A DNA stretch of 64,000 bases from Alphaproteobacteria bacterium (lineage in GTDB: Bacteria > Pseudomonadota > Alphaproteobacteria > Rhizobiales > Xanthobacteraceae). This document shows, one piece after another, positions 18,760 through 27,193 of this stretch. A model generated the notes under the pieces. It ran no database searches. It was not told where the DNA came from and saw nothing but the letters and a program-made list of their open reading frames with translations. Every line of letters begins with the position of its first letter. Positions within the stretch are counted from its first letter, which is position 1. Both the position numbers and the translations under genes were made by a program. The DNA lies in the NCBI GenBank assembly GCA_005884685.1, contig VBAH01000028.1:186001-250000 (forward strand), in the 5' to 3' direction.

Positions 18760-18790
18760 TTAGTTGTCTCACATTGCAAATTTCAACTAA
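18760..18790. promoter_or_regulatory. Inverted repeat upstream of the CxxCH gene
   Basis: TTAGTTG (18760-18766) and CAACTAA (18784-18790) form perfect 7-bp arms 17 nt apart in an AT-rich patch, 38 bp before the GTG at 18828. It could be an operator or promoter region; no regulator is assigned. Confidence 0.35.
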
Positions 18791-18827
18791 GATTGCAGAG
18801 TCTGAAATCAGTTTCGGGGGGACGCTC

Positions 18828-20192
18828 GTGAACCGTCTTGCATTGTTCGGCGCGGCTCTTCTGGCATTTGCGTTGCTTGGGGGTGCTGTCCTCGCTCAAC
18901 CGGCAACGTTAGCCATCCCATGCGGCGCCACCGGCACTCCGCCGGTCGTCAAGCCGATCATCAAGGGCGAAGTCTTCATTCGCGACGATCCGAACTTCGA
19001 CTGCCACTTGTGGCAGACCTTTATCTATCTCAATTGGCCGGCCAAGCCCGGCGCCCGCGGCGTCCCGGAGCCGAAAGCAAAGTTCGGTGCACCCGGCACG
19101 ACGGTATGGGAAACCTATCCGACGGTCGATCAGACATTCCTTTCCGACGCCAAGGATCCGGGACCTTGGAATCAACCCCGCGACGTGAGCGCCGCGGTGC
19201 CGCAATCTTTCGCGGCGCGCGTTGCCAACGGTTCGTTGCGCGCGTTGTCGCGCGAATCAAAGATTTCGCGGGAAGTGATCGAAAACGTCGTCTCGACCGA
19301 CGCAGATCCGGACGTCTTGCACAGCATCACGCAGGCATTCGGCGGCGTGCTCTACGACCAGAACCGGAAGCCGGTTTATTACGAAATCGCGATGAACGAG
19401 GACCAGTACACCTATATTCGGGACAATGGCCTCTACGACGCCGACACCCAGCTTGCCTTCGCCAACAAGCAGACGATCGCGTTGCCGGCTGGCGACGAGG
19501 GTCAAGGCAAACCCGGCGCAATCGAGCTCAAGGCGGCCTGGAAGATTCTCGGACCGAAAGACGACATGTCGAGGTTCCACACCGCGCAAGCCATTGTGAT
19601 CAACAGCTGGGCGCAGCCGCAACCCATCACCGTCGGTCTGGTCGGCCTGCACATCGTGCAGACGCTACGCAACACGGATCAGGCCGTCTGGGGCACGTTC
19701 GCGCACATCGACAATGCGCCGCTGGTCAATGAAGTCCACAAAGGGCGCTATAATTTTTACAATCCAGACTGCCCCCGCTGCGCTCCAAACAACGAGAAGA
19801 CAAACCCCACGCAAGTCGTCCAAATGAATCATGACGGGGCCGGTGACCAGAACCAGGCCGTGATGAAGTTGATTATCGCCAACAATCCGAAATCGGTCTG
19901 GCAGTATTACAAGCTGATCAACGCACAATGGCCGAAGGGGCCGGTCGCGCTCTCCTCCCTCAAGGTTCCCGCGATGCGGCCGCTTCCGCTTGGCGACCCG
20001 TCGCTCGGTACACTGATGAATCCGGTGCTTGAAACCTTCATGCAACGGCCCAAGACGAACTGTCTCCAGTGTCATTCCATCGCGCGCATTTCGCATCGCC
20101 AATCGGCAACCAACACTGGCATGGAGTGGCCACGCAACGCGTCGGGCTACAGCTTCATGTTCAGCTATGCGGACTCCAAACCGAAGCAATAG
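18828..20192 (+). CDS. Secreted protein with a single haem-binding CxxCH motif, unknown function
   Basis: A 454-aa protein with a signal peptide (VNRLALFGAALLAFALLGG, cleavage near VLAQ). A long region follows without a domain I recognise, although FDCHLWQTFIYLNWP and the MNPVLETFMQ block recall a family often annotated as cytochrome c-related hypothetical proteins. A C-terminal CLQCH (residues 412-416) would attach one c-type haem. GTG at 18828 is chosen for GGGGG 6-8 nt upstream and the signal peptide; an ATG at 18774 would add 18 residues without a signal. The gene is less GC-rich than its neighbours and sits inside the bracket formed by the helicase-tail repeat, which suggests acquisition. 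Confidence 0.75.
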   Translation: MNRLALFGAALLAFALLGGAVLAQPATLAIPCGATGTPPVVKPIIKGEVFIRDDPNFDCHLWQTFIYLNWPAKPGARGVPEPKAKFGAPGTTVWETYPTVDQTFLSDAKDPGPWNQPRDVSAAVPQSFAARVANGSLRALSRESKISREVIENVVSTDADPDVLHSITQAFGGVLYDQNRKPVYYEIAMNEDQYTYIRDNGLYDADTQLAFANKQTIALPAGDEGQGKPGAIELKAAWKILGPKDDMSRFHTAQAIVINSWAQPQPITVGLVGLHIVQTLRNTDQAVWGTFAHIDNAPLVNEVHKGRYNFYNPDCPRCAPNNEKTNPTQVVQMNHDGAGDQNQAVMKLIIANNPKSVWQYYKLINAQWPKGPVALSSLKVPAMRPLPLGDPSLGTLMNPVLETFMQRPKTNCLQCHSIARISHRQSATNTGMEWPRNASGYSFMFSYADSKPKQ

Positions 20193-20282
20193 CGAGGCAG
20201 GTGACGGGCTGAGTCCCGGCTTTACTCCAGTCCGGAAGCTGGCGCACCCAAGGAGCGGGACGCTGATTCCTCCGCATGACCC

Positions 20283-20480
20283 GGCCTGCTCGACGTGCGC
20301 CGCGTCTCCGCAATGCTGGCGCGCGTGCACGGCCGCATCACGCATAATCCGCTCGATCACGTTTCGCCGCTGGCGGTGCCGGTGATGCTCGAGATCGGCC
20401 GCGAGATGGTCTACGGCGAGGCCTCCGACGCGCTGCTGGCGGAAGCGGAGGCGCAGCTGATCAAGGAGGCGATGGGCTGA
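20283..20480 (+). pseudogene. Duplicated 3' fragment of the Lhr-like helicase (direct repeat copy 2)
   Basis: This 198-bp fragment encodes the last 65 residues of the helicase (GLLDVRRVSAM... to KEAMG and its stop) with only two silent changes. It has no helicase domains and is preceded by unrelated sequence, so it is a remnant and not a gene. It keeps the original junction toward PdeM. Confidence 0.9.
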
Positions 20481-20489
20481 AGGGAGGAG

Positions 20490-21080
20490 GTGCATGAACT
20501 ATCGCGCGTACCTCAGCGACCAATCCAGTATGTGTCGACGATTGCCGCAAGTGTCGGCCTGCTGGCGATGCTTGCGACGTTGGCTTGGTGTGCATTGCTT
20601 CTTCTTCACCGGCCCATCTGCGGCTGGGCGTGGTGCTACGACGTCCTGACGACGGCCAAGACGGCCGGCGCGGTCGCTGTCTTTTTCGCCACCTTTACCC
20701 TTGGGCTGTGGATCACCTCGCCGCCATTCCCGGCGGGCAGGAAGTTTGTCGCGGTGGAGCTGAACGGCAGGCCAATCATTTCGGCTCAATCCGGGACCAA
20801 GCTGCCGACGCTCGAAGTTTGGCGCGCGCCGTTCACAGCGGAGTTCAACGCAGGGGGAACCGGACACTGCAACTCGTGGAGCGGTAGGGCTAAGCTACTC
20901 CCGCCGAATCTCGTCTTTTGGAAAAAGGCCTATCAGACGGCGGTGGGCTGCGCCGCTTCGGACCTGGAAGCCAAATATCTGCGCGCTTTGCTTCAAACGA
21001 ATCTATGGCGTATCGAAAAGGGCGCGCTGATTCTTACCAATGGCACAGACACCCTCCGCTTTCTTCTCTCGCCAGCCTGA
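20490..21080 (+). CDS. META (HslJ-like) domain membrane-anchored protein
   Basis: A protein of up to 196 aa. Two hydrophobic segments at about residues 17-40 and 52-73 are followed by a soluble C-terminal region. That region has the META-domain layout: GTGHCNSWSGRA, then the TAVGCAASDLEAKYLRALL block and a final ILTNGTDTLRFL. META domains occur in heat-shock HslJ and secreted proteins of unknown role. The longest frame starts with GTG at 20490 directly beside GGGAGGAGG, so the true start may be an in-frame GTG further on. It overlaps pdeM by 41 bp and follows the helicase fragment. Confidence 0.65.
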   Translation: MHELSRVPQRPIQYVSTIAASVGLLAMLATLAWCALLLLHRPICGWAWCYDVLTTAKTAGAVAVFFATFTLGLWITSPPFPAGRKFVAVELNGRPIISAQSGTKLPTLEVWRAPFTAEFNAGGTGHCNSWSGRAKLLPPNLVFWKKAYQTAVGCAASDLEAKYLRALLQTNLWRIEKGALILTNGTDTLRFLLSPA

Positions 21081-21768
21081 CGCCGGCGCCCATGGCCGCG
21101 TGACGGTCGCCGGCGTTGCGCTCGCCGCCGACTGTCTCGGCGCGCTCTACTGGCCGGAGGAAGGCCTGCTGCTCGTTGCCGACCTGCACCTGGAGAAAGG
21201 CTCGAGTTTCGCGCGGCGCGGGCAGTTGCTGCCGCCCTATGACACGACCGAGACGCTGGGGCGTCTTGCGCAGCTGGTCACGCACTACGCGCCGCGTACC
21301 GTGATTGCGCTCGGCGACAATTTCCACGACGGCGGCGGGCCTGCGCGGCTTTCCGATCAGGATCGTGTCTCGCTCAGCGCCCTGCAGCGCGGGCGCGACT
21401 GGATCTGGATCGCGGGCAACCACGATCCCGACCCCGCGCAAGGCATCGGCGGTACGTTCGCCGAAACGCTCGTCCTCGGCGCACTCACCTTCCGCCACAA
21501 ACCCTCACCCGATGCGCCGGACGGCGAGATCGCGGGCCACCTCCACCCGGTGGCGCGCGTTGCGCAGCGCGGCCGCGCGGTCTCGCGCCGCTGCTTTGCG
21601 AGCGACGGCAAGGCGCTGGTGATGCCGGCCTTCGGCGCCTACACGGGCGGGCTCAACATCCGCGATCACGCGTTTGCCGCCGTCTTCGGTCCCCGCAAGT
21701 TCACCGCCCACATGCTGGGAGAGGACCGGCTCTACGCCTTCGCGGCGTCGCGCTGTTTGGCGGACTAA
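21040..21768 (+). CDS. pdeM: Ligase-associated metallophosphoesterase PdeM
   Basis: A 242-aa calcineurin-like phosphoesterase with all the metal motifs: ADLHLEKG (Asp48, His50), GDNFHD (92-97), GNHD (126-129) and GHLHP. It is the fourth partner of the ligase, exonuclease and helicase set and is thought to act as an endonuclease or phosphoesterase in DNA repair. In related genomes it normally follows the helicase directly; here 2.3 kb of other sequence separates them. ATG at 21040. The stop overlaps the convergent TIGR02186 gene by 4 bp. Confidence 0.92.
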   Translation: MAQTPSAFFSRQPDAGAHGRVTVAGVALAADCLGALYWPEEGLLLVADLHLEKGSSFARRGQLLPPYDTTETLGRLAQLVTHYAPRTVIALGDNFHDGGGPARLSDQDRVSLSALQRGRDWIWIAGNHDPDPAQGIGGTFAETLVLGALTFRHKPSPDAPDGEIAGHLHPVARVAQRGRAVSRRCFASDGKALVMPAFGAYTGGLNIRDHAFAAVFGPRKFTAHMLGEDRLYAFAASRCLAD

Positions 21769-22535
21769 TCCTTCCTGAACACCACACTCGCCAGCCATCC
21801 CGTCAGCAGCGCCATCAACGCCGTGGCGAGCCCGTAGAACAGGCCGTGCTCACGCGCCGCCGCGGCGACGAACTGCTCGAACCCGACCTTGACGATCTCC
21901 AGCGCTGTCTGCTGGCGCGCGAGCAACGCGCCGTCGGCGAACAGCTTGACGTCGACCTCATAGGAGCCGGTCGGCGCATTGTCCGGGATCGGAATCGCGG
22001 CGCGATAGAGCGCCGGGGTGAGGAACGTCACACCGTTCTGGATCTCGCGATAAAGCCCGCGCTCGATCTTCAGCCGCAGGAAGGCTTGGCGGAACGGATC
22101 GTCGCGTGTCGAGTCGGCAATATCGCCGGAAATCTCCTGCGGCAGCAAAGTGCGCGCGAGCCCGGTCTGGGTGCGCCGCAGCGTGTTGATATCCGCGATG
22201 TCGTTGATGGTGCGGTTCGAGAGCACGGTCAGATACGACGGCGCCTTGACGAAGGTGCGCGAGTCCGCGTTGACCCAGACACCGGCCACGCGTTCCTTGC
22301 GATAGGTGACGACGGTCTCGCGCGGCCCCGTTACGGTGATGACGATGTCGTAGCCGCCGCGCCGCGCCACCGTCTGCGCGTCGCGCTCGACCGAGCCGAA
22401 CAGCACCACGTCGGCGCCGGTGAAGTTCGACGAGATAAGGACGCGCGAGGTCGACAGCGTGGTGATCAGCCGCTCGGCCTGCGCCGGCGCGGCGAGTGCC
22501 AGCAGCATGCCGAGCGCAGCGGTGCGCGCCCTCAT
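21765..22535 (-). CDS. TIGR02186 family periplasmic/membrane protein
   Basis: A 256-aa protein with a signal peptide (residues 1-20, ending APAQA), a soluble extracytoplasmic domain (LISSNFTGADVVLFGSVE is characteristic) and one C-terminal hydrophobic anchor at about 232-250. The family is alphaproteobacterial, has no known function and is regularly encoded next to a TauE/SafE permease, as here, with ATGA overlap. It probably forms a complex with that permease. Confidence 0.85.
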   Translation of the reverse strand: MRARTAALGMLLALAAPAQAERLITTLSTSRVLISSNFTGADVVLFGSVERDAQTVARRGGYDIVITVTGPRETVVTYRKERVAGVWVNADSRTFVKAPSYLTVLSNRTINDIADINTLRRTQTGLARTLLPQEISGDIADSTRDDPFRQAFLRLKIERGLYREIQNGVTFLTPALYRAAIPIPDNAPTGSYEVDVKLFADGALLARQQTALEIVKVGFEQFVAAAAREHGLFYGLATALMALLTGWLASVVFRKD

Positions 22536-23461
22536 AGCGACTGTTCCTCCACCGGCCGCACCGTGTACAGATCGACCGGCTGCACGATCAGGTCGTAGGC
22601 GAAGCGCAAGCCGACCGCGAGCACCAGGATGCCGAGCAGCAGGCGCAGCTGCTCGCCGGAGAAGCGCGCCCCGGTGCGCGCGCCGAACTGCGCGCCGATC
22701 ACGCCGCCGATCATCAGGATGAGGGCGAGCACGGCATCGACCAGATGGTTGGTGGCGGCGTGAATGACGGTCGCATACGCCATCGTCACCAGCGTCAGCA
22801 CCATGGAGGTGCCGATCACGACGCCGGTCGGCACGCGAATGAGATAGATCAGCGCGGGCACCAGCAGGAAGCCGCCGCCGATGCCCATGATGGCGCCGAT
22901 GAAGCCGATCACGAACCCGATCAGCCAGATCGGGATGACCGACACATAGATCTTCGAGACCTTGAACCGCATCTTCAGCGGCAATCCGTGAATCCACATG
23001 TGGCTGCCGGGGCGGCGGATCTCGGCAGGCCGTCCGCCGCGCGCGCGCAATATCGCCTGCACGCTTTCGGCGATCATCATGCTTCCGACGGTGCCGAGCA
23101 GCACCAGGTAGGAGAGCCCGATGGTCAGGTCGAGCTGGCCGAGCGCGCGCAACAGCGTGAACAGCATGACGCCGGCGGTGGTGCCGATCAGGCCGCCGAT
23201 CAGCAGCATCCCGGCGAGTGCGGGATCGAGCGCGCGCCGGCGCCAATAATTGATCGCCCCCGAGAAGGACGAGGCGGCGACGTGGCTCGCGACGCTCGCC
23301 ACCGCGACCGCCGGGCTGATGCCGATGAAGATCAACAGCGGCGTCATCAGGAATCCGCCGCCGATGCCGAACATGCCCGAGATGAATCCGACCGCCAGCC
23401 CCATGAACAGGACGAGCAGCACATTGACGGGCAATTCGGCGATCGGAAGGTAGATTTGCAC
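22532..23461 (-). CDS. Sulfite exporter TauE/SafE family protein
   Basis: A 309-aa integral membrane protein with about 8 hydrophobic segments. Two copies of the TauE glycine motif are visible: FGIGGGFLMTPLLIF near residue 31 and the GIGGGFLLVPALIYL motif near residue 170. It exports sulfur-containing or other small anions; the substrate is unknown. It is translationally coupled to the TIGR02186 gene. It differs from the 247-aa TauE protein at 7112 in length and in having two canonical GIGGG motifs. Confidence 0.9.
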   Translation of the reverse strand: MQIYLPIAELPVNVLLVLFMGLAVGFISGMFGIGGGFLMTPLLIFIGISPAVAVASVASHVAASSFSGAINYWRRRALDPALAGMLLIGGLIGTTAGVMLFTLLRALGQLDLTIGLSYLVLLGTVGSMMIAESVQAILRARGGRPAEIRRPGSHMWIHGLPLKMRFKVSKIYVSVIPIWLIGFVIGFIGAIMGIGGGFLLVPALIYLIRVPTGVVIGTSMVLTLVTMAYATVIHAATNHLVDAVLALILMIGGVIGAQFGARTGARFSGEQLRLLLGILVLAVGLRFAYDLIVQPVDLYTVRPVEEQSL

Positions 23462-23692
23462 GAGACAGGGTCCGCCGATGCGAGCGCCTGGGCTGGAAAG
23501 CCCCGGCTCCCAGATGCGCGACCAAACGCGGGAGGAAACCTTAGTCGGATTCTCCGGCGGTCGCGCGAAAAGATACGGGCAACGCTGCTGAAGGTTCTGT
23601 GAATGGCTCAGCCACGTTGGGGCCGCAACCGTGAAACATGCCGCAGGCCCGTCCTATTCCGGCCACGATCGCGCGAGCTGCCCACCCGGCGG

Positions 23693-26600
23693 CTAGATGG
23701 CGGTCGGCTTGCGGCGGACCGTCGCGGTCGGCTTGGGAGACGCGCCTGCCGCACGGTCCCAGCCACCGGGCGGAGCCTTGACGTTCATCGCGTCATCGGG
23801 CGGCGGGTCGGCCGCCCAGGTCTGCACCGCCAGTTTCGCCGCGACGAGGGACTGCTGGTCGAGGCGGGAGGCGACGTCGTCGCGCTTCTTGGCGGCGTCC
23901 TGGTCGCCCTGCTGCGCCGCGAGCGCGAACCACTTGTAGGATTCGGCGAGGTTCTGGTCGACGCCGATGCCGCGGGCATAGAGGATGCCGAGATTGTACT
24001 GGCTGTCCGCGATGCCGCGGTCCGCGGCCTTGCGGAACCATTGCGCCGCCTGGCGATAGTCCGGCTTCCCGTCGATGCCTTCGGCATAGAGCACCGCCAG
24101 ATTGTGGACCGCCTTGGCGTTGCCCTTGTCGGCGCCTTGCAGGTAGAGCTGGCGCGCTTTCTCAAGGTCTTTCTTCACGCCCTGGCCCTTTTCGTAAAGG
24201 CTGCCGAGGCGGTAGAGCGCGGGCGCGAGGCCCTGCCTGGCGGCGCGCTCGAACCATTGGATCGCGAGGTCCTGATCGGCCGGCACGCCCCGCCCTTCGG
24301 CGAAGCGCACGCCGATCTCGTATTCGGCCGCAGCATTGCCGGACGCTGCCGCGCTGCGCAGCGCCGGCCCGCCGATGCCGGCCGGGAGCTTGTCGGGGCC
24401 GGATTGCTGCGGGGCCGCGGCGGCGATCGGAGCGGGCGGCTGCGGCGCGATGTTCATCGGCGGCCTGACCGAGCCGGTGACGTCCGCGGCCGGAGTCACA
24501 GGCGCGGGCGGCGGTGGCGCCGGCGCCATGACCGGCGTCGGTGCGATCAGGTTCACGCTCGGCGTCGGCGCAATGAGCGTCTCGGCGGCGGATTGGCGGA
24601 TGGGCTCCGGTGTGGGCGTCGGAGCAACCGCCGGCTGCGGCGCGGCGGCGACCGGTGCCGGCGTGACGGGGGCCGCGGGGGCGGCGATCTTCTTCGGCTC
24701 CGGCGGCTGGACCTGGCCGGAGGTCGGCGCGGGCCTATCGGCGTTGTGTTCGGCGCTCATCATCCCGGCGACCTGGATCGCGCCGTAGAGGACAAGGAGC
24801 GCGGTAACGCCAACCATCAGGGCGCGGCGGCGGTCCGCAAGGAAGCGCCCGATCAGGCTGCTCGGCGTCGGCTCGTCCTTTTCGTCGCTGCGCGGGGATT
24901 CGACCGCGACACCCTCGCTCGCCGCCTGCGCGGCGCGCCGCGCGGCTGCGATGAAGTTGGCCTTGCCGGTGACCTCGGGCGCGCCGTCGCGCTTGAGCGG
25001 CGCTAGCGCTGCTTCCGAGGCGGCGATGCGCTCGGCGGGTGAACGTCCGCGCCCGGTGCTGCCGGGTTCCAGCGGCGTATCGGCGGGAAGGTCGGGATCG
25101 ATCGGCGCGCGCTCGGAGCGCGCGACATGCATGAAGGGCGCCGGCCGCAGCGCCGGCACGGCGGGCTCATGCCCCGGCTCAGGCGCACTCGCCCGCGGCT
25201 CGGGGGACTGCATCGCGGGCGCTCGGACCTCTGGCACCAACGGTTCGCGCGGCGCTGTCGGCTCCGGCATCGAGGCGGGCTGCGGCGCGTAGGCATGCTG
25301 CGCCTGTGCGCCGGTTTCGATCGTGGCGAGCCGCTCGACCAGCCGCTCCAGCGTGTCGTGCACCGCTTCGAGCGTTTCGTGCGTGCGCTGCTCGCTCTCG
25401 GCGAGATCGCGCTTGAGCGCGGAAACTTCAACGTCGGTGCGCGGCACCGCCTCGACCATGTCGGCCGCAATCCGGCGGGCGACGCGCTCTGCGGTGGCCG
25501 CCGATTCCTCGCGCGCTTCGCGCACCTGCATCGTCAGCTGCTGGATCCCGCGCTCGATCGCGCCGAGGTCGCCGAATTTCTGATCAGCCACCTCGATCCG
25601 TTCGGCAATCCCGTGGATCTGCCGTTCCAGATGCTCGAATGCCGCCTGGTCGCGCGCGAAAGTGTCGGAGTGGTTCAGCTTGTCGGTCAGCGTCCGCACC
25701 AGCGATTCCAGATTGCTCGGCAGCGGCCCGATCTGTTCGACGCGAGTGTCGAGCGCCTGGGTCAATTCGTTCACGCGCTGCGCGAGCGAATCGAGCCCGG
25801 TGGCGCCGGTGCGCTCCGCGATGTGATCGATGCGCGCGCTCAGCGCCTGCACGTCGCCGGCGAGCGAGGCGACACCCTCGGCCGACGCAACGCCGGCGGA
25901 AAGTTCGCGCAATTCGTTGATCGCGGCTTCGAGATAGCGCAGCGTTTCGGGATCGGGCGAACCGACCGCAAGGCCGTCCATCTTGCGCGAAAGTTCGACG
26001 ACCCGCTCATCGAACCCGGCGAGGCCTTCGGCCGGCGTCATCGCATTGAGCCGCTCATGCACCTCGGCAAGGCTGCGCCCGATCGCTTCGAGCGCGGACG
26101 GGTCGGCGCCGCGGCCGTAACCGTGATCGATCCGCTCGGCCAGCGCATGCACGTCGCTCTGCAGGCTTTCGAGCGAGCGGCGCGGCAGGGCCTCATGAAT
26201 CGCGTGCGCAATATCGGAGAGATCTTCGCGCAGGCTGGCAATCGCATCCTCGACGGCGGACGGCCGCCGCAAGGTTTCGATCTGCTCGGTGATGTGGTGC
26301 AACTGGCGCTCGAGGCTGGCGAAGTCGGCGCCCGCGGCGGGCGGCGCCTGTTGCGGCTCGGGCGAGGCCGGAGCGTGTGCACTTTCGAGTGCGCGCTGGC
26401 GCGCGGCAATCTCGGCGATCGCCTCATCGATGCCAAGATCGGCCGGCTCGGGGGCGATCGATGGCGCGAGTTCGTGTTTCGGGTCCACCGGCGAAGGCTT
26501 GCCGGCCGTCAATTGCTCGAGCCGCGCATTCAGCTTCGCAACCGTGTCGGACAGCCGGGCCCCGCGCACGGAGGGCGCCGCGCCTTGCGGCTCCGCCCCG

Positions 26601-26809
26601 CCCGCATGACCGAAGCGCTGCGATAATTCCCCGAGCCGGGCGCTGATCGGGCCTTGTGCCGGGGGCCGCACGCCGGCCGCGGCCGGGTTGCCGAAGGTCG
26701 AGCGGAGCCAGTCCTCCACCGACATGCCGGCGCGATGGGCTGCTTCGCGCGCCGCCTGATAGAGTTCCGGGCTTAGTCCGCGTTCATTCCACGATGCGCC
26801 TGACGTCAT
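23693..26809 (-). CDS. PodJ-like polar localisation protein with Sel1 repeats
   Basis: A 1038-aa protein. The N-terminal ~50 residues (SPELYQAAREAAHRAGMSVEDWL) are followed by about 500 residues of predicted coiled coil, then a Pro/Ala-rich stretch. A single transmembrane helix (about 640-660, LMVGVTALLVLYGAIQVAG) and a Pro/Ala-rich periplasmic linker come next. The C-terminus has four Sel1 repeats (AEYEIGVRFAEGRGV, ALYRLGSLYEKGQGV, AVHNLAVLYAEG, SQYNLGILYARGIGV). This is the order seen in Caulobacter PodJ, the polar organiser of pili, holdfast and division signalling; rhizobial homologues are also called localization factor PodJL. Cell-cycle control is plausible (see the TAAA-N7-TTAA site). 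Confidence 0.85.
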   Translation of the reverse strand: MTSGASWNERGLSPELYQAAREAAHRAGMSVEDWLRSTFGNPAAAGVRPPAQGPISARLGELSQRFGHAGGAEPQGAAPSVRGARLSDTVAKLNARLEQLTAGKPSPVDPKHELAPSIAPEPADLGIDEAIAEIAARQRALESAHAPASPEPQQAPPAAGADFASLERQLHHITEQIETLRRPSAVEDAIASLREDLSDIAHAIHEALPRRSLESLQSDVHALAERIDHGYGRGADPSALEAIGRSLAEVHERLNAMTPAEGLAGFDERVVELSRKMDGLAVGSPDPETLRYLEAAINELRELSAGVASAEGVASLAGDVQALSARIDHIAERTGATGLDSLAQRVNELTQALDTRVEQIGPLPSNLESLVRTLTDKLNHSDTFARDQAAFEHLERQIHGIAERIEVADQKFGDLGAIERGIQQLTMQVREAREESAATAERVARRIAADMVEAVPRTDVEVSALKRDLAESEQRTHETLEAVHDTLERLVERLATIETGAQAQHAYAPQPASMPEPTAPREPLVPEVRAPAMQSPEPRASAPEPGHEPAVPALRPAPFMHVARSERAPIDPDLPADTPLEPGSTGRGRSPAERIAASEAALAPLKRDGAPEVTGKANFIAAARRAAQAASEGVAVESPRSDEKDEPTPSSLIGRFLADRRRALMVGVTALLVLYGAIQVAGMMSAEHNADRPAPTSGQVQPPEPKKIAAPAAPVTPAPVAAAPQPAVAPTPTPEPIRQSAAETLIAPTPSVNLIAPTPVMAPAPPPPAPVTPAADVTGSVRPPMNIAPQPPAPIAAAAPQQSGPDKLPAGIGGPALRSAAASGNAAAEYEIGVRFAEGRGVPADQDLAIQWFERAARQGLAPALYRLGSLYEKGQGVKKDLEKARQLYLQGADKGNAKAVHNLAVLYAEGIDGKPDYRQAAQWFRKAADRGIADSQYNLGILYARGIGVDQNLAESYKWFALAAQQGDQDAAKKRDDVASRLDQQSLVAAKLAVQTWAADPPPDDAMNVKAPPGGWDRAAGASPKPTATVRRKPTAI

Positions 26810-26933
26810 TGCTCAACCCGCAGCCTTGGCCGGAGGGCAGGGTTGCCCCCCGTCGGAACGGACGCTCGTTAACGGGAAATGGACGGCGCGCGCGGTCCCT
26901 GCGTCCTCGCCCCTGACTTTTCCCGGTTAGGGT

Positions 26934-26948
26934 AAATAAGCCGTTAAG
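26934..26948. promoter_or_regulatory. CtrA-like box (TAAA-N7-TTAA), near-consensus
   Basis: The site matches 7 of 8 positions of the CtrA consensus TTAA-N7-TTAA, 125 bp upstream of the podJ-like start. podJ is cell-cycle regulated in Caulobacter, so the site is plausible but unproven; such near-matches arise by chance. Confidence 0.3.
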
Positions 26949-27002
26949 GTTCATGGCGTTGCCGGACCCGGCTCATCCGCCGGGGCGACATTTGCACGGG
27001 GG

Positions 27003-27028
27003 GTATTTTGGTAGTATCGTGAAAATAC
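27003..27028. promoter_or_regulatory. Inverted repeat GTATTTT-N12-AAAATAC
   Basis: Perfect 7-bp arms with a 12-nt spacer lie in an otherwise GC-rich region, 166 bp upstream of the MerR start. A candidate operator or promoter element; the spacing equals that of the next inverted repeat. Confidence 0.3.
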
Positions 27029-27074
27029 TCGGTTTGATTGTATCGCCCGGATGCACGGCAAATGCCGGATCAGA

Positions 27075-27098
27075 TTACCGTTATCTCACCTTCGGTAA
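27075..27098. promoter_or_regulatory. Inverted repeat TTACCG-N12-CGGTAA
   Basis: Perfect 6-bp arms with a 12-nt spacer, 96 bp upstream of the MerR gene at 27194. Possibly the regulator's own operator. No second copy was noticed elsewhere in the window. Confidence 0.3.
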
Positions 27099-27193
27099 CG
27101 TCAACAGGCTCGCTTTTGCGCGCCGCAACTACTATCTGCGCGCTAACTGTGCTCCCCAGGGTGCGACGCATCAGATGAGATAAGGCGATATAG

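Larger units (their letters stand above)
26810..27193. other. 384-bp divergent intergenic region (podJ-like / merR)
   Basis: No gene is seen. The region holds a CtrA-like half-consensus (26934-26948) and two inverted repeats with 12-nt spacers (27003-27028, 27075-27098). It must carry promoters for both flanking genes. Confidence 0.7.

Noticed and set aside
18519-20480. Insertion sequence or integrative element with target duplication
   Set aside because: No transposase or integrase is present, and a 198-bp duplication is far longer than target or att duplications. Homologous single crossover fits better.
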